Below are positions 1 to 8,048 of a stretch of 26,624 bases of DNA, piece by piece. The stretch covers positions 1-26,624 of the forward strand of contig CAUBMI010000026.1 in the NCBI GenBank assembly GCA_958436995.1, in the 5' to 3' direction. The notes under the pieces are model-generated. The model ran no database searches. It had not been told where the DNA came from and worked only from the letters and a program-made list of their open reading frames with translations. Position numbers and translations under genes: made by a program. This DNA is from an uncultured Collinsella sp. (GTDB taxonomy: Bacteria; Actinomycetota; Coriobacteriia; Coriobacteriales; Coriobacteriaceae). Numbering within the stretch: the first letter of the stretch is position 1; each line of letters begins with the position of its first letter.

Positions 1-60
1 AGCTGCGGAAACGCGGGGTCCGTTCAGGCTGTTGCGTTGAGATTGAAAATCAACCTCTAG
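1..60 (+). CDS. possible 3' end of a gene entering from the left edge
   Basis: Frame 1 is open from the window edge to a TAG at 58-60 and would encode about 19 residues ending VALRLKINL. This ending faintly resembles the last strand of ChW-type (clostridial hydrophobic) surface repeats, but it is too short to assign. It would converge on the sortase frame that ends at 79. Another + frame is also open here, so the call is weak. Confidence 0.2.
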   Translation, partial: SCGNAGSVQAVALRLKINL

Positions 61-78
61 GAAGGACATCTGCCTTAA

Positions 79-771
79 TCAAAATGCTCTCCTGCAAACT
101 AAAACGCTGCGGTATCGATCACCGCCAATCGCGGAAGAGCATGTCACCAAAGTGATAACAGAGTCAGACCCAGCGGAATCTGACTTCGCGCTAGCGTGCT
201 CGGACAAAGAATTAAGCCAGGCATTGAAGTCTGACTCTCCAGCAAAGTCAAATCGTAGAAGCAAATCAAATTTTTTAGGCACTCTCAAGCCAAGCAACGG
301 CCTATAGCGAGTGGTATTCCCATTTGCGCTCGTGAATGTCACGGCTCCGATATTTGCAAAACAATCCGTCCGATAACAATTCTGGAGCTCGGTAAAGCCA
401 AGGTTTCCATATCCCATGTTATGGGCGTACACGAGCATATTCGTACTTGATGGCGATGAGCCTTCAGCTAAAAACGGACACCCGGAGAATGACGGCAAGC
501 GATCGAAACCGTGATTGAGGTAGAAACCGTTAGGGTCACCCTGGCGGCATGAGACAACTGGAGTTGAAATCGAGGTCCCTTCGACCGTAAGCCAACCGGC
601 ATAGTCCGGGTTCTCATCTTTTAGAGACGCGCCGCCGTCTGCTTGCGCTTTCTGCTCAGCCGCATTTGCGACATGTTGCGAGCTCCTGCTTGATGCGACT
701 GCACCAACGGCACAGACAATATGGACGCAAGGGCTTTTTTCCTTCCAAAAAAACAGGGTTAGAAATTGACC
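79..771 (-). CDS. class B sortase-like transpeptidase, start codon not found
   Basis: Sortases cleave a sorting motif in exported proteins and join them to the cell wall or to pilin subunits. The frame reads NPDYAGWLTVEGT, a typical class B entry strand, then YAHNM with the catalytic His, TLVTCSS with the catalytic Cys, and DRYRS with the Arg near the C-terminus, so the catalytic set is complete. The frame is open from 771 to the TGA at 79-81 (231 codons, normal family length). However, no ATG, GTG or TTG occurs before the TTG at 498, which lies inside the conserved domain. A purine-rich GGAAGG at about 741-746 sits well placed for a TTG in another frame that stops after 24 codons. The 5' end is therefore either frameshifted or uses a rare start such as the ATT at 720. 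Two sortase substrates, LANTG and LPATG proteins, lie elsewhere in the window; whether this enzyme serves them is unknown. Confidence 0.7.
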   Translation of the reverse strand, partial: GQFLTLFFWKEKSPCVHIVCAVGAVASSRSSQHVANAAEQKAQADGGASLKDENPDYAGWLTVEGTSISTPVVSCRQGDPNGFYLNHGFDRLPSFSGCPFLAEGSSPSSTNMLVYAHNMGYGNLGFTELQNCYRTDCFANIGAVTFTSANGNTTRYRPLLGLRVPKKFDLLLRFDFAGESDFNAWLNSLSEHASAKSDSAGSDSVITLVTCSSAIGGDRYRSVLVCRRAF

Positions 772-791
772 TCATGTCAATTTCTAACCCT
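755..791. repeat. perfect 16-bp inverted repeat at the head of the sortase frame
   Basis: Arms AGGGTTAGAAATTGAC (755-770) and its exact reverse complement (776-791) flank the loop CTCAT. The inner part is one copy of the ATTGAC-n5-GTCAAT palindrome found repeatedly to its right. It lies at the extreme 5' end of the sortase frame, so it could be an operator, an RNA hairpin in the leader, or both. Confidence 0.85.
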
Positions 792-936
792 AGAAAGGAT
801 TGACTTCACGTCGATAAAAATTGACTTCATGTCAATTTCGGTTGACTTCATGTCAATTTAAACCCACCCTCAAAAGGGGGCATCCAATCCTGGATATTCG
901 CAGGTAGACAAATTGCAAAATAGACTTCATGTCAAT
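765..936. repeat. array of five ATTGAC-TTCAT-GTCAAT palindromes (operator or iteron-like)
   Basis: Five 17-bp copies start at 765, 799, 820, 841 and 920. Copies 1 and 3 have perfect ATTGAC/GTCAAT arms; 2, 4 and 5 have one arm mismatch each (GTCGAT, GTTGAC, ATAGAC). The 5-nt spacer is TTCAT or a one-base variant. Copies 2, 3 and 4 are spaced exactly 21 bp, two helical turns. An AT-rich stretch at 937-970 follows the last copy. The layout fits binding of an oligomeric regulator upstream of the sortase, or iterons next to a DNA-unwinding element. The sequence alone does not decide between them. Confidence 0.75.
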
Positions 937-1299
937 TCCCCTTTTATATAGATATATAAGTTATAGAAATAGGTGTGGTCTGCTGAAGCGTCAAAAAGGC
1001 CGCCCCACCACAGCACCATTCAGTTGGTCCTTCAACCCGCGCCCGAAGCTCGCGTTCAACGCCCTTCCGACAGCCTGGGGCTAGGTATGGAGCCCCTACG
1101 GCTGTTGAAAGCGCGCAGAACGCTCGCACTCATTCGGGCCGTCCCCCTGCTCCTTCGGATGGATGGACGGACGCATCAACAACGATCCATCCGTCCGACC
1201 ATCGGGACGCTATGTCCCTCTACGGACAGGTCAGAATTATGGAATCCACGTGATTTGAGGGGTACCGTTTTTGGTACTCGCGGGGTACAAAAAGAAAAA
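937..1299. other. gene-poor region between repeat array and tRNA-Lys
   Basis: No convincing gene is seen. The stretch starts AT-rich (937-970) and then turns GC-rich. It holds short dyads: CGGATGGAT (1156-1164) with ATCCATCCG (1185-1193), GGGAC (1204-1208) with GTCCC (1214-1218), and three GGTAC-type blocks between 1260 and 1288. The open frames here have no ribosome binding site or recognisable domain. A decayed insertion next to the tRNA is possible but unproven. Confidence 0.5.
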
Positions 1300-1325
1300 G
1301 GTCAGAGACGACACCGTCTCTGACC
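1300..1325 (-). terminator. intrinsic terminator after tRNA-Lys
   Basis: The 11-bp stem GGTCAGAGACG/CGTCTCTGACC with loop ACAC is followed on the minus strand by a T-rich run (1288-1299). It lies just downstream of the tRNA-Lys 3' end. Confidence 0.85.
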
Positions 1326-1336
1326 TGCGTAAACTA

Positions 1337-1412
1337 TGGTGGGCCGTCAGGGGTTCGAACCCTGGACCTTGGGATTAAAAGTCCCCTGCTCTGCCAGCTG
1401 AGCTAACGGCCC
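1337..1412 (-). tRNA. tRNA-Lys (anticodon TTT)
   Basis: The minus strand folds as a full tRNA: acceptor GGGCCGT/ACGGCCC, D-arm region TAGCTCAGCTGGCAGAGC, anticodon loop CTTTTAA, T-arm with GGTTCGAA, discriminator A and an encoded CCA (1337-1339). The outermost anticodon-stem pair (G27-A43) is mismatched; the rest pairs. TTT in the loop gives Lys. Confidence 0.95.
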
Positions 1413-1421
1413 GCGGGTGGC

Positions 1422-1450
1422 ATTGTACCACGGTCTGGGACTATTCCCAA
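1422..1450 (-). promoter_or_regulatory. candidate promoter of tRNA-Lys
   Basis: On the minus strand TTGGGA (1445-1450) and TACAAT (1422-1427) are separated by 17 bp, about 10 bp before the tRNA 5' end. The -35 overlaps the end of the aminopeptidase gene. Confidence 0.5.
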
Positions 1451-2721
1451 CTCCATTGGCCGTTCTGGAAAATCACAACTTCACGTCCATCAGGCGTAAT
1501 GCCCGTAATATCGATGTCGTCCGTACCGATCATAAAGTCGACATGCGTGCTCGAAACGTTAACGCCATGCTCCAGGAGCTCCTCTTTGGACATGTCGTAC
1601 CCGCCTTCGATGCATTCAGGGAAACCAACACCCAGCGCAAGGTGACAGCTGGCATTCTCGTCATAGAGCGTGTCATAGAACAGAACGCCGCTTTCGCGAA
1701 TCGGCGTATTCTTGGAGATAAGCGCGACCTCACCCAGATGAGCGGCACCTTCATCGGTGTCAATGATGCTCGCAAGCGTCGCCTTGCCCACGCGGGCATC
1801 GTAGTCCGCTACGCGGCCGGCCTCGAACTTAATCCAAAAATCGTCGACCTTGTTACCGTGGTGAATGAGCGGCATGGCCGAGTACACGATACCGTCGGCG
1901 CGCATACGATCAGGCGAGGTGAAGACTTCCTCGGTGGGAATGTTGGGGAAGAAGGGGTGTCCATCGGGCGTCTTGCCCTTGCCGCCAGCCCACTCGTGAC
2001 CCTTCGTCATGCCAATCGTCAGATCGGTTCCATTTTCCGCGGTGTAATGCAGGCGGTCAAAACGATTGTCGTTCAGGAAACGCAGGTTCTTTTCGAACGC
2101 CGCGTCATGAAGCTCCCAGTCGCTCTCCGGGTCCTGGCCATCGGCACGAGCGGTGTGCAGAATCGCATTCCATAGCTTATAGATTGCAACCTCATCGGCG
2201 TCTCCCGGGAACACCTCGTGCGCCCAAGCCACGACCGGAGCGCCGGCGATGCACCACGGATTGATGTTGTAATCCAGTCCACGGCGGAAAGCTTTGCACT
2301 GCGTATTCCTCGCCTTGGATGCCGCGGCCGGCTTGGCTGGATCGATGCCCTTGAGGGCCGCAGGATCCGCACCCTCAATAAAGATAAAGCAGGCGCCATC
2401 CTGGGCCAGGGAATCCAACTGCAGGCGCTTCCACTCGGGCGTCTGCTCAAAATAGCTTTTATCGACATGCTCGTACGTGAGCCTCGTCACGGCATCATCG
2501 GCCCAAATGACCGTCACGTGGCCAGCGCCGGCGGCATAAGCCTCCGCGACCACCACGCGGGCAAAAGGCGCGCACTCGACCGGAGACTGAACGACAACCT
2601 CCTGGCCGGGCTTGACGTTTACGCCTTTGCGGACAACCAGGCGCGCATAGTTTTTAATCTTGGGCTCCAGGGCCTTCATGCCCTCCAGAGCTTCTTCGAC
2701 CGTCAGGGCAGCTCGAATCAT
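1441..2721 (-). CDS. M29 family metallo-aminopeptidase
   Basis: Predicted cytoplasmic two-metal aminopeptidase of the AmpS/PepS (M29) family, which removes N-terminal residues from peptides. The family's metal-binding and catalytic positions are visible with the expected spacing: Glu in NIPTEEVF, Glu in HLGEVAL 66 residues later, His in DENASCHLALG 29 residues after that, and the HVD pair in SSTHVDFMIG. The N-terminal region with NYARLVV..GVNVKPGQ is also typical. I start at the ATG at 2721 because GGAG lies 6 bp upstream of it; an ATG four codons earlier (2733) has no clear ribosome binding site. This gives 426 residues, slightly above the usual 410 or so. The gene follows the terminator of the purC operon and is probably transcribed alone. 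Confidence 0.92.
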   Translation of the reverse strand: MIRAALTVEEALEGMKALEPKIKNYARLVVRKGVNVKPGQEVVVQSPVECAPFARVVVAEAYAAGAGHVTVIWADDAVTRLTYEHVDKSYFEQTPEWKRLQLDSLAQDGACFIFIEGADPAALKGIDPAKPAAASKARNTQCKAFRRGLDYNINPWCIAGAPVVAWAHEVFPGDADEVAIYKLWNAILHTARADGQDPESDWELHDAAFEKNLRFLNDNRFDRLHYTAENGTDLTIGMTKGHEWAGGKGKTPDGHPFFPNIPTEEVFTSPDRMRADGIVYSAMPLIHHGNKVDDFWIKFEAGRVADYDARVGKATLASIIDTDEGAAHLGEVALISKNTPIRESGVLFYDTLYDENASCHLALGVGFPECIEGGYDMSKEELLEHGVNVSSTHVDFMIGTDDIDITGITPDGREVVIFQNGQWSWE

Positions 2722-2752
2722 GTGCCACTCCATCTATCTATAGGACAATAAT

Positions 2753-2780
2753 AAGGCGCGCCGCAAAAACGACACGCCTT
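2753..2780 (-). terminator. probable terminator after the two-helix membrane protein gene
   Basis: On the minus strand an 11-bp stem AAGGCGTGTCG/CGGCGCGCCTT (with two G-T pairs) encloses TTTTTG and is followed by ATTATTG. The T-tract is weak. It sits between the membrane-protein stop and the aminopeptidase start. Confidence 0.6.
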
Positions 2781-2810
2781 ATATCTTAGCGATAAGTGTG
2801 AATGCAAACG

Positions 2811-3386
2811 CTACTTCTTCTTGGAGTCCTTTTTATCCTCCTCGGCAGCTGCGCGCTCGATAAGAGCGTTGAGCTTGTTCTCGGACATGCCCTCGGCCTG
2901 CGCGCGATACATGTTACGCAAGGGACGAATACGAACGAAGTCGTAGATAAAGTCACCCAGGATGATGACATAGGACAAAACGATGCCGACCATCTGAACA
3001 GGACTGGACACCGTGCCGCCGGGAGCGAAGTAGAGCGAAGCCCCGATTGCCACGACGAGCACCATGCCGATAGCGAGCACAGCCCACCAAATACGGCGGC
3101 GCTTGGTGTAGTCCTCATCCTGCTTGAGAAGGATATTCGACACCGTGTAGATGCGGTCCTCCTTGGCGCGCTGCTTAGCCTTGCGGGCGCGCTTCTCCTC
3201 TTTAGAGAGGCCCTCGAGGTTCTCGCCCTTCTCGAGCTCTTTGCGGCGTGCCTTAGACGAAGCCGGCACGACGCGGACAGAGCTCGCTGCCTGACGGGCA
3301 GGCTTAGCAGATGCGGCGGACTTGCGCGCAACCCCGGTAACCTCGTGGGATTGCGTGCGCTTGTTCGTGGCGCTACGGGTACTCAC
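2811..3386 (-). CDS. membrane protein with a long basic N-terminus and two helices
   Basis: 191 residues of unknown function. Residues 1-75 are Ala/Lys/Arg-rich and likely disordered, with a charged stretch SKEEKRARKAKQRAKED before the membrane part. Two hydrophobic helices follow (about residues 98-118 and 128-150, separated by FAPGGTVSSP). The C-terminus is again highly charged and ends KKDSKKK. Both ends are predicted to be cytoplasmic. The start is a GTG that directly abuts the purC stop codon; AAGGAG inside the last purC codons gives a 9-bp spacing, so translation is probably coupled. The layout recalls conserved actinobacterial membrane proteins next to biosynthetic genes, but I do not recognise the family with confidence. 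Confidence 0.8.
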   Translation of the reverse strand: MSTRSATNKRTQSHEVTGVARKSAASAKPARQAASSVRVVPASSKARRKELEKGENLEGLSKEEKRARKAKQRAKEDRIYTVSNILLKQDEDYTKRRRIWWAVLAIGMVLVVAIGASLYFAPGGTVSSPVQMVGIVLSYVIILGDFIYDFVRIRPLRNMYRAQAEGMSENKLNALIERAAAEEDKKDSKKK

Positions 3387-4274
3387 TTATGCGTTCTCCT
3401 TCATGCTTGTGAACTGGGAGCCCGTGATGATCTGGAAGGCCTCGCGATAGCGCTCGGACGTGCCATCGATGACCTCGGCGGGCAGGTGCGGGGTCTCCCC
3501 CGTCATATCCCAGTTGGCCTTGAGCCAATTGCGGACGAATTGTTTGTCGTAGCTGGGCTGGATCTTGCCCTCCTCGTAGCTGGCAGCAGGCCAGAAACGG
3601 CTGGAATCGGGCGTGAGGCACTCGTCGATCAGCGTGACCTTGCCATCGATGACACCAAACTCGAACTTGGTGTCGGCAATGATGATGCCACGGGTCGCGG
3701 CGTACTCGGCAGCGGCCTTGTAGATCTTGAGGGAAAGGTCGCGAATCTGCGTGGCGATGTCCTCGCCCACGATCTCGCAGCAACGCTCGAACGAGATGTT
3801 CTCGTCGTGGTCACCGATCTCGGCCTTCGTGGACGGCGTGAACAGCGGCTCAGGAAGCTTGGAAGCCTCGGTCAGGCCCTCAGGCAGCTGGATGCCGCAG
3901 ACGGTGCCGTTCTCGTCGTAGGTCTTCTTGCCCGAACCGGTCAGATAGCCGCGGACGATGCACTCGATAGGAATCGTCTGGGCCTTCTTAACCAGCATGG
4001 CGCGGCCGGCGAGGTAGTCACGATACTCAGCAAACTCCTCAGGGAAATCCGCCGGGTCGATGGAAACGAGGTGGTTGGGAACGATGTCGGCAAACTTATC
4101 GAACCAGAATGCCGAGATGCGGTTGAGCACCTCTCCCTTAAACGGAATCTCGTCGGGAAGAATGAAGTCGAACGCAGAAATGCGGTCGGTGGCGACCATC
4201 AGCAGGTTTTCACCGGCATCGTAGATATCACGAACCTTGCCACGGGAATCTGGACGACGCTCCATCGTTGTCAC
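3387..4274 (-). CDS. purC: phosphoribosylaminoimidazole-succinocarboxamide synthase (SAICAR synthetase)
   Basis: Joins CAIR to aspartate with ATP to form SAICAR in de novo purine synthesis. Recognised by GKVRDIYD (phosphate-binding start), LMVATDRISAFD, IECIVRGYLTGSG, DTKFEFGVIDG and the aspartate-site region LIDECLTPDSSRFWP. About 295 residues, the longer form of the family. I choose the GTG at 4274 because AAGGAG lies 8 bp upstream; a GTG at 4283 overlaps that ribosome binding site, and the ATG at 4265 is too far from it. It follows the sensor-kinase gene by about 110 bp and is translationally linked to the membrane-protein gene downstream. The next purine enzyme, PurB, is encoded separately at 14962-16305. 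Confidence 0.97.
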   Translation of the reverse strand: MTTMERRPDSRGKVRDIYDAGENLLMVATDRISAFDFILPDEIPFKGEVLNRISAFWFDKFADIVPNHLVSIDPADFPEEFAEYRDYLAGRAMLVKKAQTIPIECIVRGYLTGSGKKTYDENGTVCGIQLPEGLTEASKLPEPLFTPSTKAEIGDHDENISFERCCEIVGEDIATQIRDLSLKIYKAAAEYAATRGIIIADTKFEFGVIDGKVTLIDECLTPDSSRFWPAASYEEGKIQPSYDKQFVRNWLKANWDMTGETPHLPAEVIDGTSERYREAFQIITGSQFTSMKENA

Positions 4275-4306
4275 GTGAGTCACTCCTTACCAAAATACGA
4301 CAGTAA

Positions 4307-4324
4307 TGCGGGTTCTTTCCCGCA
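4307..4324 (-). terminator. short hairpin between kinase gene and purC
   Basis: TGCGGG (4307-4312) and CCCGCA (4319-4324) flank a 6-nt loop. No strong T-run follows, so it may be a weak terminator or attenuator between the two-component genes and purC. Confidence 0.35.
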
Positions 4325-4383
4325 CGTTTTCGCAAACTCGGAGCGGCAGGGACGAAACCCCTCCTTCACCGAATAGCGAAAAG

Positions 4384-5949
4384 CTAGTGCTCCATTGTAG
4401 TAGATGCCGCGTCCGCCGTGTGCTCGCGAGGCAGATGAATTGTAAAAGTCGTGCCCTTTCCAAGCTCCGACTCCACGGAAATGTAGCCATGATGGCGCTC
4501 GACGATTTGTTTAGTCACGGCGAGGCCCACGCCCAGGCCACCCGCCTCGCGGGCGCGACTGGCGTCGGCACGCCAAAAACGACCAAAGATGCGCGACAGA
4601 TCGTCCTTGGCAATACCGATGCCGGTATCCGAAACGGCAATACTGACATGCTTGCGGTCACTGAGCACCGACACCACGACCCAACCGCCCTCGGGGGTGT
4701 AGCGCATGGCGTTGCTCATGAGATTGATGACGCACTGCGTGATCATGTCGGGATCGGCCTCGACGACATCGTCGTGACCCTGGGTTTCATCTGCAAAGCG
4801 CAAGCGCAGATCGCGGTCAACAAACAGGCGCTCCTGAGCGTTGACGATGGAACGCACGAAGGGAACCATGTCCACCGGCTCAAGGTTGAGCGGCGCTGTG
4901 CTGTTTTCCATGCGCGATAGATCGAGCATCTGCTGCACCAGACGGGCCAGGCGACGTGTCTCGGATGCAACGGTTTCCAGATGCTCGTCGTCGGTGGGAT
5001 ACACCCCATCCTGCATGGCTTCGACTGTCGCGAGCATGGCCATAAGCGGAGTACGAAGTTCGTGAGCCACGTCTGAGGTCAGGCGCTTCTCGTGTTTCAT
5101 ATCCTTCTCGAGCGAAGTGGCCATCTCATCGAAGGTCTCACCCAGCTGATCAATCTCGTCATCACCGCGCAAACCAGTACGAGCGGACAGATCGCCATCG
5201 CGAATTTGCTTGGCCGTGCTCGTAATACGATGAATCGGCTTGGTGAGCATGCGCGACACGAGCGATCCGATAACGACCGAAATGCAGATTGCAACAACCG
5301 CGGCGAGGGCCATGGCGTTAAAGGTCTTCTCCCTAAATGCAGAATCCGCCTTGGTGAGCAAGGCATCGGAGCCGATGGCCCATAGCTTTACCTGTCCGAC
5401 ATGCTCGCCCGAAGACGTTATGATTTCGACGTTGGCAACGCTATCGGAGTCGGTTGGAGCAGACGAGACCGGGCTATGCGATGCTTTTTTACCGCTCGAG
5501 CTGCTCGACGCCGATTCGCTCTCGCGCACATCGGCGGTCGCACTTGCCGAAGGCCATGAGTCGTCATAGACGACAACGCCCTTTTTGTTGACGACCTGCA
5601 TGCCCAAATCGTCGGACACCAAACTCGATGTCGCGACCGTGCGCAGCTCGCCAGCCGTCCAATTGCCGTTTTCCTCATACGACGTCGCAAGCTTTTCGGC
5701 GGCAGAATTGGCGATCTCAACGATATTGGAACGCGTGTAATCCGAAAAGACGGTGCCCCACACAACGGAGACAACGCCCACCAGCACCAATACCGTCATG
5801 AGCGACGTCAGGGCAAAAGCCAAGGCCATACGCGAGGGATAGCTCATCGTTGGCCGTGAATCGGAACGAGGCGTGTTCCAACTTGCTTTGGAACCCGCCT
5901 CGTTCTCCTGCTTGTGCTTTTGTCCGATTTCAAAGCGCGCAGGTGTCAT
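4384..5949 (-). CDS. sensor histidine kinase (HAMP, HisKA, HATPase)
   Basis: Membrane kinase of a two-component system, 521 residues. Order seen: cytoplasmic tail 1-40, helix 41-64, extracytoplasmic sensor about 70-208 with a Ser-rich stretch near 145-165, helix about 211-234, HAMP about 235-288, phosphoacceptor His296 in AHELRTP, N-box around Asn413, DTGIGI at 441-446, FGRFW at 455-459 and GGLGVGLA at 470-477. All catalytic boxes look intact. The sensor domain is not a named type I recognise, so the signal is unknown. The ATG lies 11 bp after the regulator stop, so the two genes form an operon. An internal ATG at codon 35 could give a shorter protein. Confidence 0.95.
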   Translation of the reverse strand: MTPARFEIGQKHKQENEAGSKASWNTPRSDSRPTMSYPSRMALAFALTSLMTVLVLVGVVSVVWGTVFSDYTRSNIVEIANSAAEKLATSYEENGNWTAGELRTVATSSLVSDDLGMQVVNKKGVVVYDDSWPSASATADVRESESASSSSSGKKASHSPVSSAPTDSDSVANVEIITSSGEHVGQVKLWAIGSDALLTKADSAFREKTFNAMALAAVVAICISVVIGSLVSRMLTKPIHRITSTAKQIRDGDLSARTGLRGDDEIDQLGETFDEMATSLEKDMKHEKRLTSDVAHELRTPLMAMLATVEAMQDGVYPTDDEHLETVASETRRLARLVQQMLDLSRMENSTAPLNLEPVDMVPFVRSIVNAQERLFVDRDLRLRFADETQGHDDVVEADPDMITQCVINLMSNAMRYTPEGGWVVVSVLSDRKHVSIAVSDTGIGIAKDDLSRIFGRFWRADASRAREAGGLGVGLAVTKQIVERHHGYISVESELGKGTTFTIHLPREHTADAASTTMEH

Positions 5950-5960
5950 ATGTGATTTCC

Positions 5961-6683
5961 CTATTTCTCGTCCGACTTATCGGTCTTGGCCGGGGCCTCA
6001 AAACGATAGCCGACGCCGTGGACGGTGTAGAGCCACTTGGGCTTCTTGGGATCATCGCCCAGCTTGGCGCGAAGGTTCTTCACGTGGCTGTCGATGGTGC
6101 GCTCATAGCCCTCAAAGTCGTAGCCGAGCACCTTCTCAACCAGCTCCATACGGTTGTAGACACGACCGGGATGACGAGCAAGCGTGGTGAGCAGCTTGAA
6201 CTCGGAAGCCGTCAGATCGACTTCCTTGCCCTCGACCAAGATCTTGTGGCCCGAGATATCGATGACCAGATCGCCAAAGTCGAGCACCTCAACGGCAGGC
6301 TCGTCGGCCTGGTGGGCACGACGGAACAGCGCGCGAACGCGGGCGACGAGCTCGCGCGGCGAGAACGGCTTGATCAGGTAGTCGTCGGCACCAAGTTCGA
6401 GGCCGATAATGCGGTCCTCGATCTCGCCCTTGGCGGTAAGCATGATAATGGGCACATCCGAGGTATCGCGGATAGTGCGGCAAACGCGCTCGCCGGGAAT
6501 CTTGGGGAGCATAAGGTCGAGCACAACCAGGTCGAACTGGTGCTTCTCGAACTCCTCGATCGCGGACTGGCCGTCGCCGACGCCAACAACCCAGTAGCCC
6601 TCGCGCTCGAGATAGGCAGCGACGGCGTCACGGATTGCCTTTTCGTCCTCGACCAGCAGAATCTTTTTTGCATCTGAAGCCAT
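5961..6683 (-). CDS. OmpR/PhoB-type response regulator
   Basis: Cytoplasmic DNA-binding partner of the adjacent kinase, 240 residues. Receiver domain: acidic pair Glu12-Asp13, phosphoacceptor Asp56 in VVLDLMLP, Thr83 in IIMLTAK and Lys105 in YLIKPFS. A winged-helix effector domain occupies about 130-232 and ends in the typical YTVHGVGYRFE. The ATG at 6683 has AGGGGGG 7 bp upstream; a TTG seven codons earlier lacks this support. It is the first gene of the pair and likely autoregulated, as in many such systems, but I see no repeated operator to prove that. Confidence 0.95.
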   Translation of the reverse strand: MASDAKKILLVEDEKAIRDAVAAYLEREGYWVVGVGDGQSAIEEFEKHQFDLVVLDLMLPKIPGERVCRTIRDTSDVPIIMLTAKGEIEDRIIGLELGADDYLIKPFSPRELVARVRALFRRAHQADEPAVEVLDFGDLVIDISGHKILVEGKEVDLTASEFKLLTTLARHPGRVYNRMELVEKVLGYDFEGYERTIDSHVKNLRAKLGDDPKKPKWLYTVHGVGYRFEAPAKTDKSDEK

Positions 6684-6738
6684 AACACGGCCCCCCTGTC
6701 TCAATTAGCTAAGAACAAGCCCATTTTAACGCACCTGA

Positions 6739-6777
6739 GCCCGCCGGATGCCGCTATGACGCGGCAGCTCGGCGGGC
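6739..6777. terminator. GC-rich nested hairpin downstream of the Tat lipoprotein gene
   Basis: Outer arms GCCCGCCG (6739-6746) and CGGCGGGC (6770-6777) enclose inner arms GCCGC/GCGGC (6750-6754, 6761-6765). No clear T-run follows on the minus strand. It separates the lipoprotein gene from the response regulator. Confidence 0.5.
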
Positions 6778-6836
6778 GGTACTCACAATTACAACGCGTT
6801 TATTCCCCTGTTGGCGCCTTTTTAACCCCTCTAAGC

Positions 6837-8048
6837 TTAAAGAGAGAATAGGCGTGCAGTGACCGTCTCTGGTATACCCTGGCTGTTGCGCACCGTGGCG
6901 TACGTAAGGAATGAGTCCGATTTTCCCGCCGTAGCTGGATAATCGCCATACTCCAAAGCGCGATCGGGCGACAGCAGCGAGCCATAGGTCTTGGCAGAGG
7001 TGTCGATCAGGAAATGCGACGCCTGCACCTTAACAAGGTATTTATTCTTCTTGCCAGCCGCACATGCGAGCGGCTCGCGTGACAGGAAGAGGTACGGCCC
7101 TCCCTCATTACCGATATACGTGCCCATGTTGCCCAAGCTGCCCACGCCACTATAGGTCGCCTCGATAGAAAACACGAAGGTATCGCCCATATATACGGCC
7201 TCGAAAGGCGAGACTGACGAGGGAAGGACTAGCTGGGCACGTTTGGTGTTGTTGCCGTCGGTCAGATCGATTGCCGTTATGCCATAGTAGACGCCCTCGT
7301 CGTTGCGGACACGCGGCGAGATGGTCAAAATGCCGTCACTCGCACGCGGGGCCGATGCAAAGCGGCCCGTCGATTTCCAAATTGTCTCGGCCTTGGATTC
7401 ATCAAGCGAGCGACGATAGCAAAACGAATCACTACTCGTTTTATTGCCGCCTGCCGAAGGCATTTTATACCAGATGACTGATGACCCGTACGCCGTAAAC
7501 AGTGGCGGATCATAGTCCTTGCCACCCCGATCGAGCTCAACCACGTCGCCAGAGAGCGAAGCGCCCGACAGATTTTGAGCGTAGAGCTTCCACGATGAAT
7601 TGGCAAAGTTCATCTCAACCCACGCAAACACGCCATCGCCGGCACGGACATCGTAAAATGCATATCCCGTGCCCTCGATAGGATCCTCGATTAATGTGGT
7701 AAGCGAGCCATCGCCCAGGTTGAGCACACCAAGCGTATTGGCATGCAGGGCAGAAGCAGGCGCCATCATCGCGGCAGCGTAGTCACCATCGCAGTAGTAC
7801 AGCAGCGTACCCAAGGGCAATGTCCATGAAGCCGCCGGCTCAAGATCGATGTCGACTGCCTCGTACTCATCAGTGATCGAGACAATCTTCGAATCGTCCT
7901 TGATAACCTGCGGCTCGCCGGCGGCATCATCACTCGTGCCCGTTTTTTTCGAGCAACCGGCCAGTACGGCAGCAGCACCGGTAGCGGCGCCACCCAGTAC
8001 AAAACCTCGACGCGTTATTCCATTCTTAAAGCGATCAGCGGTGCCCAT
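6837..8048 (-). CDS. Tat-exported lipoprotein of unknown function
   Basis: 403 residues. The N-terminus has a twin-arginine motif (ITRRGFVLG, Arg13-Arg14), an Ala/Gly-rich hydrophobic stretch and the lipobox LAGC with Cys32, so it should be folded in the cytoplasm, exported by Tat and anchored by lipid. The mature part has repeated strand-turn blocks such as LGVLNLGDGSLTTL, consistent with a beta-propeller, but no named domain is clear. The ATG at 8048 overlaps the upstream stop as TAATG, so translation is coupled to the TSCPD gene. A longer reading from 8102 would run back through that gene and lose the signal-peptide position. The partner or ligand is not evident. Confidence 0.85.
   Translation of the reverse strand: MGTADRFKNGITRRGFVLGGAATGAAAVLAGCSKKTGTSDDAAGEPQVIKDDSKIVSITDEYEAVDIDLEPAASWTLPLGTLLYYCDGDYAAAMMAPASALHANTLGVLNLGDGSLTTLIEDPIEGTGYAFYDVRAGDGVFAWVEMNFANSSWKLYAQNLSGASLSGDVVELDRGGKDYDPPLFTAYGSSVIWYKMPSAGGNKTSSDSFCYRRSLDESKAETIWKSTGRFASAPRASDGILTISPRVRNDEGVYYGITAIDLTDGNNTKRAQLVLPSSVSPFEAVYMGDTFVFSIEATYSGVGSLGNMGTYIGNEGGPYLFLSREPLACAAGKKNKYLVKVQASHFLIDTSAKTYGSLLSPDRALEYGDYPATAGKSDSFLTYATVRNSQGIPETVTARLFSL

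Noticed and set aside
765..936. CRISPR-like array
   Set aside because: Repeats are 17-bp palindromes separated by 4 bp at the regular copies, with no spacers and no cas genes.
973..1323. 116-codon plus-strand frame left of tRNA-Lys
   Set aside because: No ribosome binding site or domain, and it runs into the tRNA terminator hairpin.
2802..4376. Long plus-strand open frame of 524 codons opposite purC and its neighbour
   Set aside because: It lies antisense to well-supported purC and the membrane-protein gene, has no domain or ribosome binding site, and is expected from high-GC codon bias.
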